Below are positions 1-10,794 of a stretch of DNA of 64,000 nt, piece by piece. A model generated the notes under the pieces. It made no database searches and was not told the DNA's origin. It worked only from the letters and a program-made list of their open reading frames with translations. A program made the translations under genes and the position numbers. This DNA comes from Caenorhabditis remanei (taxonomy: Eukaryota > Nematoda > Chromadorea > Rhabditida > Rhabditidae). How positions within the stretch are numbered: the stretch's first letter is position 1; each line of letters starts with the position of its first letter. The stretch covers positions 17,360,001-17,424,000 of the forward strand of contig NC_071332.1 in assembly GCF_010183535.1 (NCBI RefSeq), written 5' to 3'.

Positions 1-1364
1 TCTGGAATCCTCTGCTCTTCTTCTGGCTCACCAGGAAACAGAAGCGATCCGGGTTGTCAAAAATTCTGAATTCAACGGAGGTAAGCCTTCTGACTTCTCC
101 CCCTGCCACCGCGACTGCTTCCTAGAATCGTGTGCTTCTGGTGTTTCCTTTGTCTCCCTTTCGATACCCTCCGCTTTTTTCCTCCCCTTCTCTTTCAGTT
201 TTTCACCTCATTTTCCAGATTGTCTCCTCGTTCGCCAGCCGGGTGAGCAACTCGATTCGACGGTCTACATTTAGGAGAAACAATATTGACAGGTAATTCA
301 TTAATAGCCTTCTAACTATTCTCATTCTCTTCTAACAGCTTGGCTTTTTCGTACTCTACTTTTTTGGTCTTTTCTGTGTTGTAGAATGTTGAGAATATTA
401 ATTAATGACACGAGGTACATTTGAATTTAGTCGAAATTTTCCAGTGAGAAAGTTCTTACACTGACCAAAATTTTGGATTCTGGATTATTCTGCAATTCAT
501 AAAATCTGGTCGACATAGGTAAATTCTGCTCGTTGAGACCGTTCAGAAAAGTATAATCATGCCCTGGTTGGACGCCAGTTGGGTCTCACCACGAAATCTA
601 CAGTAACCCGGTTTACTGTAGTTTTCGTGGTGGGACCTAAATTATGTATATCAAACCAGAGCTTGTGGGAGCTTTTCTGAAAGCTCTCGACAAGCTAAAT
701 CAGAAAATGATAATTTTAATCAATTTAGACAAAATCTGAACGGGTTATGATAGATTTTTTGAAAAATAAATGTTTCGAAAAATTTCGAAATTCTATAACT
801 GTTTTGGTTTATGGTATTTTTGATAACTTTTTGTCAGAGAAGTATTCTTGCTCTACCGAAAATGTTGTTTTGTTTTTTATTCCCGAAAATCACTTTCCAA
901 GACTAGATCGCTGCGTAGGTGCGCCTCAATTACAGGTTTTACTTTTGAACAACAAGAAAAAATCCGGATTTTCTCTGTCTTAAGTTTTGAGAAGTCCAGG
1001 CAACAAGTAACACCAAAACTAGGTTAATTGATTTACAGTGACCTAAATAGTTACACTGACAAAAAGTTACAATGACAAAATCTATGTTGGTCCTCCGCAT
1101 TGTCCACTTTCGACATATTTTTGCACGAATGCTTTTTGTCTACTACTAAATACTTATCATAGCTCTAGCCAACCAACCATTTTTTAAAAAACATTTTCAA
1201 TTTCCCACTAATACCATCTCATTTCCAGGGTTCGAAAAAAACAGGTAGTACTGGACTGCGAGGGATCCAGCTACACGACCTCCTCACGTCCACTGCTCAT
1301 CCGGACAGATGTGCAGGCAACTCTTTCTAATGGCTCGACGAGCACGACGAGGGAGATGCTCTAA
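1..1364 (+). CDS. Rhodopsin-like GPCR, C-terminal end (5' truncated by window)
   Basis: Three exons can be joined: 1-80 (reading from base 3), 219-292 and 1229-1364, with GT/AG junctions and compatible phases. The first encodes the end of TM7 and the start of the cytoplasmic tail (WNPLLFFWLTRKQKR, a variant of the NPxxY region). The tail is basic and Ser/Thr-rich (SRVSNSIRRSTFRRNN, then a run ending NGSTSTTREML before TAA). Such tails are usual for class A peptide or amine receptors and offer phosphorylation sites. Most of the receptor, including the ligand-binding part, lies upstream of the window, so the ligand class cannot be told. An AATAAA about 220 bases past the stop fits the transcript end. 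The 936-base second intron contains a dispersed repeat copy. Confidence 0.7.
445..705 (+). repeat. Dispersed repeat, copy 1
   Basis: About 260 bases that match 3283-3615 in the same orientation. Shared landmarks are TTACACTGACCAAAATTTTGG, the GACGCCAGTTGGGT segment, a palindromic TACTGTAGTTTTCGTGGTG core and the end GAGCTTTTCTGAAAGCTCTCGAC. No ORF. It sits in the last intron of the partial GPCR gene. Partial copies lie near 5195-5290 and 12700-12800. Confidence 0.75.
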
Positions 1365-1580
1365 TTCCATCGCCATATTTTTTTTTGCCTATTTTTTCCA
1401 TTTTTCTCCCAAAACCCCACAAAACGTGCGATTAATCCGGGTCCCCAAAGGTTCGCTCCGCTTTTTTTCAAATTTTTTGTATTTTTTTGTCTTCCGCAAC
1501 CCCTACACCAGCCATCTTGTCTTTTCCTTCTCTTGTTTCAGTTAATTTTTTTCTTGTGCCAACACAACATGGCGTCACCT

Positions 1581-1586
1581 AATAAA
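1581..1586 (+). promoter_or_regulatory. Poly(A) signal AATAAA of the partial GPCR gene
   Basis: Canonical AATAAA on the + strand downstream of the GPCR stop codon, with no other + strand gene between. Confidence 0.45.
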
Positions 1587-2087
1587 GATGTACGCAGCAA
1601 ATGGGATTATAGCGGTTGAGAAGGTTTTTTAAAATGCTTATTTTGGGAAAATTGGGAAAAGATGATGTGGGAGGGAAACCAAGGAATCTTTCAGATTTTC
1701 AGATTTTCAGGTACGGCGAGAGTCTAGATCGTTGCGGGATGGATGATGGAGATGGAGTCCGGAAGTTTGGCGATGATGAGGGTGTCTCAATGATTGAATA
1801 CATTAAAATTTATACTCAAATTTTAGAAAAATTCAAGAGCTACATTTTTGTAGTTGACCGCATTTTTAAGCAATTCGTACCATTTCGTGAAATACAACAG
1901 AAAAGCTGAAATGTGAGCTCCCAACTTCAAGTGGCCATTACTCGGTGAGGGAAAGGTCACACAAAAAGTGATTCACTACAAAAATAGACAGCTAGAATAG
2001 CGCTGTAATATGATTTAAAATTCAAAAGTTTTGGATCAGTATTGATCTCACGGCAGACGAACGAAGTTGAGAACTCGATTTAAAAAA

Positions 2088-2306
2088 ATGGTTACAATGA
2101 CCAAAATGGTTACAATGACCAAAATGGTTACAGTGACGAAAATGGTTACAATGACGAAAATGGTTACACTGACCAAAATAGTTACACTTACCAAAATGGT
2201 TATAGTGACCAAAAAAGTTACAGTGGCCAAAATGGTTACACAGACCAAAATGGTTACACTGACAAAAATGGTTACAGTGACGAAAATGGTTACAGTGACC
2301 AAAACG
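2088..2306 (+). repeat. 18-bp minisatellite, about 12 units
   Basis: Tandem units of the form ATGGTTACARTGACCAAA, diverged mainly at a few positions (accaaa/acgaaa/acaaaa). Because 18 is a multiple of three and the unit lacks stops, open frames appear on both strands with hexapeptide periodicity. These are by-products and not genes. The same unit occurs singly or in pairs elsewhere in the first 10 kb. Confidence 0.9.
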
Positions 2307-4270
2307 GCTCCAATTTTTAAATGTTCCAAAATTGCTTTTCTGCCTCGAAATAAAAGTTGTGTTTATTTCTTTTTCTATTATTATCTTTCTCAAAAGTTTT
2401 TTTCTCAATCAGACAGCCATTGATACGCAAAAGAAAACAAATCTCAAAAATAACAGTTTTTTTGAATTTTGATGCAGTTTTGTCTAGAAATTTCAGCCGA
2501 AAATTGATCCAGCTTGGTTTTTTTGAATTTTGGTTTGTCTTTGCGCTCACTATCAGTTTGTTAGATTTTAATGAACACTATCAAATTTCCTTCTATTTTC
2601 CTGTTTTCATTTATAATTCCAGTTCTTTTTCCAAAAACACTTTGAGAATTCACTATTTGTTCTTCCAATCCATCGTCCTGTGACCTCTCCATTCTCCAGA
2701 ATCCCGCCGCCTTCCAGACGTTTTTTTCAGCTGCTTCCTCGGATTCACCCATCGTTCTCCACCCTTCTAGAAGGTAATATTCTAGTAATGCTCACACTGT
2801 CGGAGAACAAGAAAAGAAGGAGAATCATATTATTTCTTGCATCCGAATACATTAGCACCCAGAGCGTCAAAGAAGAAACAAGATTTCGTGTCTTGTTTAT
2901 GCCGAATGCTCTTCCATTCCACCCACCACTACCACCACTACTTACACATTATTCACTATTTCTCATTTCCATACAACGTTTTTGACATGACATAAGATGA
3001 ATCACAATCCGGTTAGGTTAATTTGGGAATGATTTGTATAGGGATTGAGGTCGAGGGGCGGGGCTTAAGGGTTAGTAGGGGAGTACTTAATGGGTCAAAA
3101 GGTACTGTGTCAGAATATGTGTTTTTTTTGTCCAGTACATGACTACTAATTTGTCCCCTAACTTGAATCGTTCCAAAATTATACTATGGTGTCTTACAAT
3201 GTCCATAGACCTAGCTTGCAAACTTCCTGAAAAAAAAGGAAAAAATTTAGTTGAAAAGAATTTTGGTCACTGTAACATTTTACACTGACAAAGTTCTAAC
3301 AACGACAATTTTTTTACATTGACCAAAAATGTTGAATTCCAGATTTTTCTGATTTAGTTTTTAAAGCATCTTTTTAGATACTAGAATCCTTACATTTCAT
3401 CAGTTAGCAATTCATTAAATATGGTTGACATAGTTGAATTCTGCTCGTCAAAACCGTTTGCTAAAGTAATAGCATGCTCTGCTTTGACGCCAGTTGGGTT
3501 TCAGCACAAAAACGACAGTAACCCGGAGTACTGTAGTTTTCGTGGTGAGACCAAAATTACTTCAAACCAAGGCCTGTGGGTACTTTTCTAAAAGCTCTCG
3601 ACGAGCTGATAACGAGATTAGTTGACTTTTAAAGTGACCAAAATAGTTACACTGACAAGAACACTGACAAGAAGTTACAATGATAAAATCTATCTTGGTC
3701 CTCCCCATTGTCCTCAAATTTTCAATTTTGTCCAGTTTAGTACTAAAATTTTTTGAACAAAACCGATGACGTTTTCAGTACTTGTCACATAGACTTTAGG
3801 ACTTACTATTAGAAGGGCACATAAGTGGACTACACTTTCAGAAAATGCGAGACATTTTTGTAGTTTATAATTTTTTGCACAGACCAGGCCCTTTAAAAAC
3901 TCAAAAACTTAAAACTCAAAAACCAACAACCCTTACGTGTTTCCCTTGACATCCATATGACCCTGCATGACCTCCTTCCGTCAGAATATTAAAACATACC
4001 AAACATCTCCCTCCAACTATTCTTAGCCCCATTCTAATCAGTGCTAAGTGCCTACATTTAGTCACCCAACAACTCTCACCATATGAATAATTCCTTTAGT
4101 TTTGTATCTGGAAGACGTCAGCCTCCCCCTACCCATACTTCTTTTCTAATACGCCCTCTATGTTGTTATCCTTCCTCACTTTTTATTTTATTATGTATGA
4201 CACTACGGTAATAGTAGTGGTGACTAGCCTAGATTTTTCTTCAAACTTCTTATTTTTTGCATCCAAATTG
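2307..4270. other. Intergenic, no gene recognised
   Basis: AT-rich sequence between the minisatellite and the small secreted gene. It holds a second dispersed repeat copy (3283-3615). Several short ORFs exist but none has a recognisable motif, splice-consistent extension or codon pattern that would support a gene. Confidence 0.5.
3283..3615 (+). repeat. Dispersed repeat, copy 2
   Basis: Direct-orientation relative of 445-705, starting with TTACACTGACAAAGTTC and ending near CTCTCGACGAGCTGATAA. It has the same internal GACGCCAGTTGGGTTTC and CTGTAGTTTTCGTGGTGAG blocks. Non-coding. Confidence 0.75.
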
Positions 4271-4279
4271 TCTTCCAGA

Positions 4280-4576
4280 ATGTCGCGACCACTCAACTTG
4301 GCCATTCTGACAATTCTGTTGGGCCTTTTGCTCATTGATTTCTGTGCCAGTGCACCGCCATCTGGGCCCGCCCATCAAGCGATGCGATTGAAAAAGTGGT
4401 ACTCGTGGAACAACGATTTGGAGGTTACCAAGAAATGGTAAGAGACTTCTGACATAGCATTTCTGATTTGACATAATGACACCTTTTCCAGGTACGACTG
4501 GCAAAACGTTCCGCATGCCCTTCAACAAAAACGTCAACCGTTCGAGGTGGCATCGTCCGACTACATTATTGAATAA
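4280..4576 (+). CDS. Small secreted protein with neuropeptide-precursor layout
   Basis: Two exons, 4280-4437 and 4492-4576, give an 80-residue protein. Residues 1-25 are a hydrophobic signal peptide ending in CASA. The rest is cut by dibasic sites into KK-WYSWNNDLEVT-KK-WYDWQNVPHALQQ-KR-QPFEVASSDYIIE, so two consecutive peptides begin with the related motif WYxW. This is the layout of a neuropeptide-like precursor processed by proprotein convertase. There is no Gly before the dibasics, so C-terminal amidation is not predicted. A TCTTCCAG acceptor two bases before the ATG suggests SL1 trans-splicing and fixes the start; AATAAA follows at 4711. I do not recognise the family. A secreted protein with chance dibasics is the alternative. 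Confidence 0.7.
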
Positions 4577-4710
4577 CACCATTTTTGGGGCATTGATGAT
4601 GGCTACTGTTCCTGTTATTTATATTTTCATACACTCATTTATTAATTATGTTAACCATTACCGATTTCAGTGAGAGGGCACTTGTGCGCGCCAATACAAT
4701 GAATTAAGCG

Positions 4711-4716
4711 AATAAA
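4711..4716 (+). promoter_or_regulatory. Poly(A) signal of the small secreted gene
   Basis: AATAAA 135 bases after the TAA stop and 50 bases before the convergent channel gene's stop codon, so the two genes are tail to tail. Confidence 0.6.
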
Positions 4717-4765
4717 TCTCTGATTATGTTATCACGACGTGTTTTTGCAAAGTGAAATTTGAGAA

Positions 4766-7700
4766 TTAATAGTAAAGGACCAATAGGAATGCGATAATAT
4801 AGACTAGAACGTTCAGAAAGAACAGGAAACGTTTGATATGATGGAGTTGGACGCTGAGTTTTCTCTCGGGTTCCAGTTGTTTGATGACTGGTTTCTTGGC
4901 GTCCTCTACTCCGACGTGCTCCACACTTTCAGCTAACGTGGGTTCAGAATTCGTTGGAAGATTGATAAGCAACTCGGTGTCTGATGTGGTGGATGAGGTC
5001 GTGGAGTTTTGGAAATTGTCGAATTCATCGTCGTTTAGTGGGTTGCCGATTCCGATGGAGGTGCTCGGGGAGCCACCTCCTTTTTCGAGGACCGACTCGA
5101 GAGATTCGGGGTCGTCTTGGTCGGTGAAGAGTCTGGAAGAAATTGGTATTGATTGATTTTCAGAGGTTTGTTGCGTTCCCGACCTCAATGCGCTTTTAAA
5201 CTGGGTTACTGTAGTTTTCGTGTCGAGACCTATTTCCTTCAAATCTAGTCATGATTATACTCATTCGAAGCGTCTTGGTGAGCTGGTTCCAGCAATTCAA
5301 GAATTTTAGATTTTTGTCAAAAATTGGCCGAGCTTCATCATATTTTGTGAATAGGTGGTGATAGGTTGCAGGTTTATAGCTTGATATGATGGTAAAATAA
5401 GTTTGAAACTTTTATTTTTCGGTAAGAAGGGATTCGAACTTTTTTCAACAAAACAAGTAATACCGTAAAAACTAAAAACTCTATTTGAGGTGCATGCAAC
5501 TCTATTGTTCAAAGGGTCCGTCGGAGTGCAACTCTATTAGAGGGGCAATTCAAATAGAGGGTGCACCTCTAATTTTCGTCAACGAATTCGCCCGACCTCG
5601 ATACCCAACTATCTTTTGAATTTGTTTGATTTCATTAATTTTTATGCCGAATTCATCGAACTTTTACGTAAAAAACGGAGAAAATCCTGAATTTCTATAA
5701 CAAACTACGTTTTTGACAACAAAAACTCTGACAAAAGAAAAAATCTGTGAAATAGTAATGTGAGAGAACAGTTCGGAGTCAGTTAATGATGATATTAGAG
5801 AAAAGTGTAAATCGCTGGAGGGCAACTGTATTAGAGGGGCACTTCAATTAGAGGGGCAACTCAAATAGAGTTTTTACGGTATCTTCAAAACTATTCAATA
5901 TTTTCTGAGAAGTTACACGAAAAGAATTGTCAGTGTAAAAATTTTGTCACTGGAAGAAAAGAAAAGTTGGTCAGTGTAGTATTCAGTATAAGAGCGTTTT
6001 GGTTGTTCTGTTTGTCACAACGTTAGTCAGGAATAGACCAAACCTAGATTAATTTTTTTAGTTGGCAACTTCTTAGTACGAATCTTCTTTACGCTGTTAC
6101 AAATCTAAAAAACTGTCAGTGTAAAAATTTTGTCAGTGTAGTATGAAGCATAACCTTAAAAATGCGCTATGACTCAATGTTTAGAAAAAGTTAAATAAGA
6201 TGTTCCGCAGTAAAGAAAAGTCGCTGTACCGCACAAACTGAAGTTTGAAATAGCTAGTCCCCCTAAACTTACGTATTCGGATCAAACGACAATCCCTTCT
6301 TCGCGAACAATGCATCAATTCCCATTTTCTTCGGAATCTCCGTGATATCGATTCCAAAATTGAACGCAAACTTCTCCGGCAAACTCTCCTCCAAAAACTT
6401 GGAAATCGAGATCAACAAAATTTGGAAGGAGCTGATAAAAATATTCATCGTGTAGAGTTGCACTGAAATTTAAAAAAAATTAAAAAATTGTACACGCGGA
6501 CCGATTTCTTTCATGGTACATACCAACTTTGGGTGTTCCCCCACTGCCCGGTGGCAACTGGCTGATCATATTCCACCCGTATGTTGCTTGAAGGACCACG
6601 TTGAACACAATCATGATGACGTTAGTTGAGAAGGTCTCGATCCAGAATCCAAGTAGGACCAACAAAGAGGTTAGGATCTGAATTTTAGATTTTTTGGTTG
6701 TTTGAAAACACAAAACCCATTAACCAACCAATGGCAACATAACAGTCAGCTGGAAATACGGAAGGTGTCGTTTCAAAATGATTCCAAACTCCAAAAGGGA
6801 CCAATACCAGTCGGGTTCTCCCTCCGGCGGGTCCTCTTTACATCCCTTCGGTCCCCAGTAGCAATGCTTCTTCCACGCATCTTTGACTTCCCATCCGCCA
6901 ACATGTCTCTTATTTTTCTTCTCAATCGGGTCATAGCTCAAACGAATCGATGGCTTGGCGTACTCCGCAACGGTGTTTGGATCGCTTAAGTTGACTTGAG
7001 CAAGACCGTACACCCAATCGGCGATGACAATCGGGCAACTCTGGAATTTTTTTTTTCGTTACTGTAAAGACGGCTTCTGAGGGTACCTGCTGATCAAACG
7101 GCCAGTTGGTAAAGTCGAATTGGCAGGTGACAAAAAAAGAGAATGTCCCACTGCTCCAAACTTTTCCGGTATAGTAGACGGTGGCAGGCAGGCCATTCAT
7201 GTAGAGATGCCAGGTATTACCACGGGCGCTGTAATAAAATGAAATTTATTTTTCTTATACTGACAAAGCTCTTACATTGACAATTTTTTACACTGACCAA
7301 AATTTTGGATTCCAAGTGTATTGATAACTATTTTGTCTGCTTAAGCACGCCTTATCGATAACTATACAAGCGCGCTGTAAGGGCTCAAAGGATAACTCAC
7401 CTATTATAAAGCGCCAGTGCCGGTTGCCAAATCCTCGATGACGGAACGGTTAGCTTTGTGATATTCGTCTTCTTCCGATCCCATACCAGGTACTCATCGA
7501 TCCATGACGCCCAGAGATGACCATGAACCAGAGCGGTCTGTTCTTCTTCGTCTACTTTCTCCACATGAGCAATATTCAAAAACACTGAAACCTGTGTCAC
7601 TGTTGTCTCCACTTTGACCGGCCGAATTTTTGGATTATAAGATTTCAATATATCCTTCTGCAATTGCCTGTCGTCCTCCGGCGCGGACTCGACATTTTGA

Positions 7701-7809
7701 ATGTGCCATGAGAGCAGGAGGACTGAAATAACCACTTTTTTCTATTCAAAATAAGAATAAAAATTCAAAAATTCAACTCACTTATAGGAAATATTCGTAA
7801 TAGAAGCAT
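4766..7809 (-). CDS. Cys-loop ligand-gated ion channel subunit
   Basis: Seven exons (7809-7782, 7722-7401, 7228-7087, 7040-6729, 6677-6524, 6462-6273, 5132-4766) join in phase to 504 residues. Order: signal peptide (MLLLRIFPI, then IILLLSWHI); extracellular domain with loop motif WxPALALYN; a canonical Cys-loop, Cys with 13 intervening residues then Cys ([15 protein letters not shown]); TM1 ([16 protein letters not shown]); TM2 ([14 protein letters not shown]); TM3 ([15 protein letters not shown]); a long acidic Ser/Thr-rich cytoplasmic loop; and TM4 at the extreme C-terminus ending VLYY. It is a pentameric channel subunit of the nematode-expanded nicotinic/lgc type. TM1 lacks the usual LPC and no vicinal Cys pair is seen, so it is probably a non-alpha or divergent lgc subunit; ligand and ion selectivity are not predictable. 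The last intron (5133-6272) holds a 417-bp MITE. Confidence 0.85.
5463..5879. repeat. MITE with terminal inverted repeats, flanked by TA
   Basis: Left end CCGTAAAAACT...CTCTATTTGAG matches the reverse complement of the right end CTCAAATAGAGTTTTTACGG. Each end is flanked by TA, as for Tc1/mariner-type insertion. Inside, AACTCTATTAGAGGGGCA-like blocks repeat near both ends. There is no ORF. It lies in the last intron of the channel gene. Confidence 0.8.
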
Positions 7810-8698
7810 TTGAAAGTTATGATAGAATTAAAATCAATGAGTTTGGAGAGAAGGCAACAGGTAGAAATAAACAAATTGATGAGATAAACAAAATGAAAAG
7901 TGTGGGCGGAGATTGTCATTTGATATGGAGTTAGGTAGAGAGAGAGAGAGGGGGGGGGGGGGGGGGGGGGGTACCGGAAATTGTTTATGTTAAGGTAGAA
8001 GAGGAGGAGGAGAGATTCAGGAAAAGCACAAATTTCAGATTTTGTGGAAAAAAATTATATCATATCCAGGAACTCTGGCATTTGAAAACAAGAAAGCTTC
8101 GAGATCCTGAAAGCCATACTTGTCAAGACCGCTGGATAATTGGCGCCAAAATTTAAAATTAAAAAAAAAAGTACTAGAGTTGAACTCAATGGTCTAAGCC
8201 GAAAAATGTTCCAAACTGTAGATTTTGATGGGTTCTATGCAGGGAACTAAAATTTTTGGAAATTTCTACATTCCGAATTATTCTTTACCAAAATTCCGGA
8301 AATTTCGATAACTCCGTATTTCAAATTTTTCATGGTCAAAATCAATAAATATGTATGCAGAAAACCTAAACATTTCCGATTTAAATTATTTTTTTAATCA
8401 TCACGAAAATATGTGAAATTTTGGAACCAAAAAATTTTCCGACTGAAAAAGTTCCAAAAAAGTCGAAAATGTCGGAAGTTTCAAAATTTCCGATTTCGGT
8501 TCCTCACCTCCCTGGTTACGGTTTCCAAGTCTGTTTGAAACTGAAATATCAAGCAAGCGCCAGACACATACATCCATTTTTTTGATCTACCACTTCAAAA
8601 TTTGAAATGTGCTAGACACTCTGTTTGACAACAGTTTTGACACTTCCCCTGAAAGGAACCTTTGTATAGCTTTCAAACATTTCCACTTTTTGTTCCCG
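7810..8698. other. Divergent intergenic region, no gene
   Basis: Lies between the start of the channel gene (-) and the CW-domain gene (+), so it should contain both promoters. Apart from the AG/G tract I see only AT-rich sequence with scattered GAAATTTTC-type words. Confidence 0.5.
7950..7971 (+). repeat. Uninterrupted G22 tract
   Basis: Twenty-two consecutive G after an (AG)n run, about 140 bp upstream of the channel gene's start codon. This is a strong intramolecular G-quadruplex candidate. Such tracts are unstable in C. elegans lacking the helicase DOG-1 (established knowledge). The exact length may be affected by sequencing error. Confidence 0.9.
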
Positions 8699-9139
8699 AT
8701 GAAAACTTCCTATTTGATATTCTGTTTCTTATTTTTCCAACTTATCAACGCCGCTACAAAAATGGTGACTGTATGGGGACATCCTGACCCGACAACCAGT
8801 AAACGTGCCGCAAAATATATGAATGGGATCAATTGGAAGATGTGTGTTGATAGCTGTTTTAAAGATGCCACTTGCCTACTTGCATACGGAAATTCATCTG
8901 AATATTGTGGAATGTACACGTTTGGTGATGTGTCGAAAGTGGAAAATCTTGAGACTGTTGCTCTGGATAAGGTTTCGTTCAGGATTACATCTGCCCCTGA
9001 CACATGCGAGTCTGTACCACAAATGATAAGTGCTTCAAGTCCGATAACAACATTATCTGAATATTCCTCTTATCAAATTTCTCAAGTGTCTTCTGCTTTC
9101 AATATCGAACTTACCAAGACTATAGGAACCACTTTTTAA
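8699..9139 (+). CDS. Secreted CW/PAN_3-domain protein, truncated paralogue
   Basis: Single open exon of 146 residues. A signal peptide (MKTSYLIFCFLFFQLINA) is followed by the nematode CW (PAN_3-like) domain: TKMVTVWGHP, then Cys at CVDSC, CLLAY, CGMYTFGDV and FRITSAPDTC. The intact paralogue at 13121 has the same order, then a C-type lectin domain. Here a TAA ends the frame before the lectin part, whose exons survive downstream without a continuous frame (9361-9634). AATAAA sits about 65 bases past the stop, so a CW-only secreted protein could be made. In the paralogue an intron interrupts FR/ITSAP; here the junction is continuous, so this copy lost that intron or never had it. Likely role, from the family only: immune or mucosal secreted lectin-like protein. 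It may be a pseudogene. Confidence 0.6.
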   Translation: MKTSYLIFCFLFFQLINAATKMVTVWGHPDPTTSKRAAKYMNGINWKMCVDSCFKDATCLLAYGNSSEYCGMYTFGDVSKVENLETVALDKVSFRITSAPDTCESVPQMISASSPITTLSEYSSYQISQVSSAFNIELTKTIGTTF

Positions 9140-9360
9140 CTCGAAACTGTCTCGGGAGGGACCGTTTCCAGTCTTTTGTATCTATGTGTTTTCCTTTTCG
9201 TTCAATAAAATAAAATTAAATTAAAAAATTAAAAAACCACAACTAATCCAGTTTTTGAGCGATATTGCGAAAATGAATGTGGCTGCTAGCTGGTCGATGG
9301 ACAGGATGCTATACAGTCAGTGATTGAATGCGTCACTAATCTATATTTTTGTTCTTTTAG

Positions 9361-9634
9361 ATTTACCTGGAAGCTGTGGACTATGCCACTGTAAAACAGA
9401 GATGTGTTTCAATGGACGGTGCCTTTGAGGTCACCCTTTGGGTAAAGCTGTTGGTGGAACCTTTGATTCATACTATTCATTTTGGTATCGAGTTGACAGA
9501 TAGCAATGTAATACACAAAAAGGAAGGATTATATGTATGACCTAAAATTTTTAGACTTGGACCTGGACACTACCCGAGTTAATGGTAGATGATTCTGGAT
9601 ACGTTTGGGCAGAGAATGAGCCTAATCCTGAGAA
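9361..9634 (+). pseudogene. Orphan C-type lectin exons of the truncated CW gene
   Basis: Two stretches align with exons 3 and 4 of the gene at 13121. 9361-9507 encodes IYLEAVDYATVKQRC to FGIELTDSN and ends at the same position relative to its donor. 9555-9634 encodes TWTWTLPELMVDDSG to AENEPNPE and is exactly 80 bases, as in the paralogue. Both keep acceptor and donor signals. The following exon is ruined: its acceptor reads TTTTATGAAAG and the KCAWV homologue (YAWVQG) runs into TGA. No bridge from the CW exon before its stop codon was found. Confidence 0.65.
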
Positions 9635-10118
9635 GTAACGTTTTTGATAAAATATAATATAGAAGTGGTTTCTTTTATGAAAGTATGCATGGGTACAGGG
9701 TTGATCATATCCAAAAAAACCACAAGTAGTAACCCATATTTTCCACGTTTCTGCAAATTTTAAATAAATGTTCAAGATTTCTGATACAAATCAGAAAATA
9801 TTTGTGTCATGTGATTTCTGCTTGTTTTAAACAGAACAAACAAGCAAACAAGAGAAAGATGTGGTCCAACAATTATTGAAGTCATTTCATAGTATTCTTT
9901 CTAACCTAGCCCTTTACCGTCCTTCAATGAAAAATCTCAAATCGTTTCTTAAGCAATCCAGTGAGAATATGACTCATTTCTTCTCGTTTTCTGACTATTA
10001 TCTGACTTTCATGATTTCTGCTCACTTGGCACAAAACAAGCAGCAGGAGTTACAGAACAAACATTAGGTGATGGGACATATAAAATAGACAGAATTTTCG
10101 CAAAGTTTCGCTCTTACA

Positions 10119-10485
10119 ATGACCAATAAGATCGAAATGTTCACAGAATCACTATTCACGCCAAGACCGACGGCAGGTAAGTCTCGTTTTGGAACTGTAA
10201 CTGGAAAATCATTCAACATTTCCAGGCGATGAGTTCCGTGCCGCCCTTATTTCCTCCGGACTCTCCCCTCAAGCCATTGAAGGAATCCTTGACATTAGCT
10301 GCACGGCATACCTATCATTTCTGGAGTGTGGAAAAGAAATCAGTTTTCTGAATGCTATTGACGCGGTGACGAAATGGAAGTTGACGCTGGAAAAGTTTAT
10401 TAGTACGCAGACGAAGAAGGATCAGGAGGCGTATGCACTGTTTTGTAGGAAGCAAGAGGAGCAGGATAAGAAACGGTTTTTCTAA
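10119..10485 (+). CDS. Unidentified 105-residue protein
   Basis: Two exons, 10119-10176 and 10226-10485, with a 49-base intron (GTAAGT...TTTCCAG). The product begins MTNKIEMFTESLFTPRP and has a mixed helical core (DEFRAALISSGLSPQAIEGI, LECGKEISFLNAIDAVTKW) and a charged C-terminus (RKQEEQDKKRFF). There is no signal peptide or membrane segment, and I do not recognise the family. Support comes from the clean intron with conserved phase and non-repetitive coding texture. The middle resembles a small helical bundle, but no fold is claimed. Confidence 0.6.
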
Positions 10486-10650
10486 TTTGTAAATTTAAAT
10501 GAAGCGTCTTTTAAAATTATGTGCTTATTGTGTTTAACCAAATAACTCCGTCCATTTTGCAATACTGCAATTGCGTTTCTTTCTACTTTCGATATCTCGA
10601 GTAGTATTTAACCGAGTGTTGTGAAATTTGCTACAGTTATGTAACTCGGC

Positions 10651-10794
10651 ATGGTGGAAGTGACTAAAAACAGATTTCAAATTGAGATTCGAGCAACTTG
10701 TGATCAAGGCGGTTTTCCAGAAGAAGACGAATGTGACTTGGAAATGGAAGAGTGGGATTCGGAGATGGAGAACAAAGATGTTGAGGACCATTGA
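10651..10794 (+). CDS. Possible small acidic ORF, 47 residues
   Basis: The ATG-initiated frame MVEVTKNRFQIEIRATCDQGG continues into a strongly acidic tail (EEDECDLEMEEWDSEMENKDVEDH). The composition is unlike random translation of this AT-rich DNA, so it may be a gene fragment or short gene. A stop lies three codons upstream. No splice partner or family was identified. Confidence 0.3.
   Translation: MVEVTKNRFQIEIRATCDQGGFPEEDECDLEMEEWDSEMENKDVEDH

Noticed and set aside
1616..1909. 97-codon ORF downstream of the partial GPCR
   Set aside because: Acidic stretch RCGMDDGDGVRKFGDDEG looks coding-like, but no splice partner, start context or family could be found.
2022..2423. Long open frames on both strands over the 18-bp minisatellite
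   Set aside because: The hexapeptide repeats appear in several frames and strands at once and simply reflect an 18-bp unit without stops.
9861..10067. 68-codon ORF before the 105-residue orphan
   Set aside because: No motif, no intron, and it sits in the promoter region of the next gene.
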